Shown here piece by piece: positions 63,546 to 64,000 of a stretch of 64,000 nt of DNA; positions within the stretch are counted from its first letter, which is position 1; every line of letters begins with the position of its first letter. The DNA is from Holophagales bacterium (GTDB lineage Bacteria > Acidobacteriota > Thermoanaerobaculia > UBA5066). The notes under the pieces were generated by a model, which worked only from the letters and a program-made list of their open reading frames with translations, was not told where the DNA came from and did no database searches. The stretch covers positions 372,001-436,000 of the forward strand of contig JADKBZ010000001.1 of NCBI GenBank assembly GCA_016714815.1, written 5' to 3'. The position numbers and the translations under genes were made by a program.

Positions 63546-64000
63546 CCCCGAACGAGCAGAGTGGTACGACGAGGACATTCATGCATCCCCCGGGCTTCAG
63601 CGGAAGCACTTCTGGCTGCTTCAGGCGAGGCAGTATCGGAGCGCGATGGGAATCCCAGTTGAAACGGCATCCCCGGAGGGGCACTGCCTTCTCGGCTTTA
63701 ATCCAGCTCCGAAAGGCATCTCCGCCAGTCTGTCCCACGCAGCACGACTATGCGCAGAACGGCTCGCGCGAGCAATCGAGTGGCAGCGCCTTCAGAGGCA
63801 GTCTTCCGAGCGCGCCTCGTATGAGAAGGCGGGAATGGCGTTCGCCTTTCTTGCGCATGAACTCGGCGCCGATCTTTCCGCGATTGATATGACTGTTTCA
63901 ACTCTATCCAGAGCTCTCGACGCACGGCCCGGCAACGCGCAGGACGTGATGCCCGCAACCGTCAGCCGTCTCAAAGGAATGAGCCATGATGCGGTTGAAA
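63455..64000 (+). CDS. GAF-like and histidine kinase part, no start codon, truncated by window end
   Basis: A frame open from 63436 to the window edge encodes RWLTWEIRIRGKWLRTKL, a GAF-like region (WYDEDIHASPGLQRKHFWLL, then MGIPVETASPEGHCLLGFNP), and an H-box-like FAFLAHELGADLSAIDM. No ATG or well-placed GTG precedes it, only a TTG at 63499 without a ribosome-binding site. It is therefore best read as the continuation of the S1-receiver protein after a one-base indel. The ATPase domain should lie beyond the window. Confidence 0.6.

Noticed and set aside
1..64000. CRISPR arrays, transfer RNAs, ribosomal RNAs and insertion sequences
   Set aside because: No regularly spaced repeats, no cloverleaf apart from tmRNA, no rRNA-like sequence and no transposase or integrase was seen on either strand.

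Overview
The window is GC-rich Gram-negative chromosome: third codon positions are almost all G or C, and it encodes lipoprotein/prolipoprotein machinery, NodT/MacAB efflux, CreD and an AlkB-type oxygenase. The gene mix recalls Acidobacteriota or other deep-branching high-GC Gram-negatives, but nothing here fixes the phylum. Most of the window looks like ordinary chromosome. From about 57.1 kb to the end base composition drops visibly and integron-like sites appear, so that part is probably transferred.

Layout. 0-2.2 kb: end of a PLP trans-sulfuration enzyme and a first AAA/DUF4143 ATPase. 2.2-8.9 kb: a three-domain lipid-enzyme fusion (ICMT-like, PAP2, Lgt), a CrtC/AttH-like protein, and creD divergent from its two-component pair. 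8.9-13.9 kb: two more AAA/DUF4143 ATPases and the scar of a fourth, interleaved with cutA, alkB and tmRNA (ssrA). 14-17.2 kb: HEAT-repeat and secreted ankyrin-repeat proteins. 17.3-23.9 kb: a CpxAR-like pair divergent from a NodT-MacA-MacB efflux operon. 24-30.2 kb: a leftward operon of two DUF3857/transglutaminase-like secreted proteins, a DUF2167 protein and a zinc-ribbon membrane protein. 30.3-32.5 kb: lipase, HigA remnant, DoxX, and a TA pair whose PIN toxin carries an in-frame stop.

32.7-43 kb: a full equivalent of the E. coli yehI-yehL-yehM-yehP-yehQ cluster (WGR/DUF4132, MoxR ATPase, DUF5682, VWA, SWIM), tightly coupled. 43.1-48.8 kb: an Ig-like secreted protein, a SWIM-SNF2 helicase, HicBA and a thermonuclease. 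49.2-57.1 kb: DISARM-type DrmD helicase and Eco57I-like methylase (DrmMI) with a VapBC module between them, but no DrmA/B/C. 57.1-64 kb: two small genes each followed by an attC-like hairpin, then a TrlF-like PHP/ATPase, a small unknown protein, and an S1-like/receiver/GAF/histidine-kinase signalling protein that runs off the window.

Two themes deserve attention. First, all three intact AAA/DUF4143 genes have a private inverted repeat overlapping their start codon, and the degraded fourth locus keeps such a repeat. Second, the right third is a defence-like island (DrmD/DrmMI, three TA modules, TrlF, S1-receiver-kinase) joined to integron-cassette-like DNA. Apparent frameshifts are frequent between 41 and 50 kb. 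Many lie at short homopolymers in otherwise well-preserved genes, so sequencing or assembly error is a serious alternative to gene decay.
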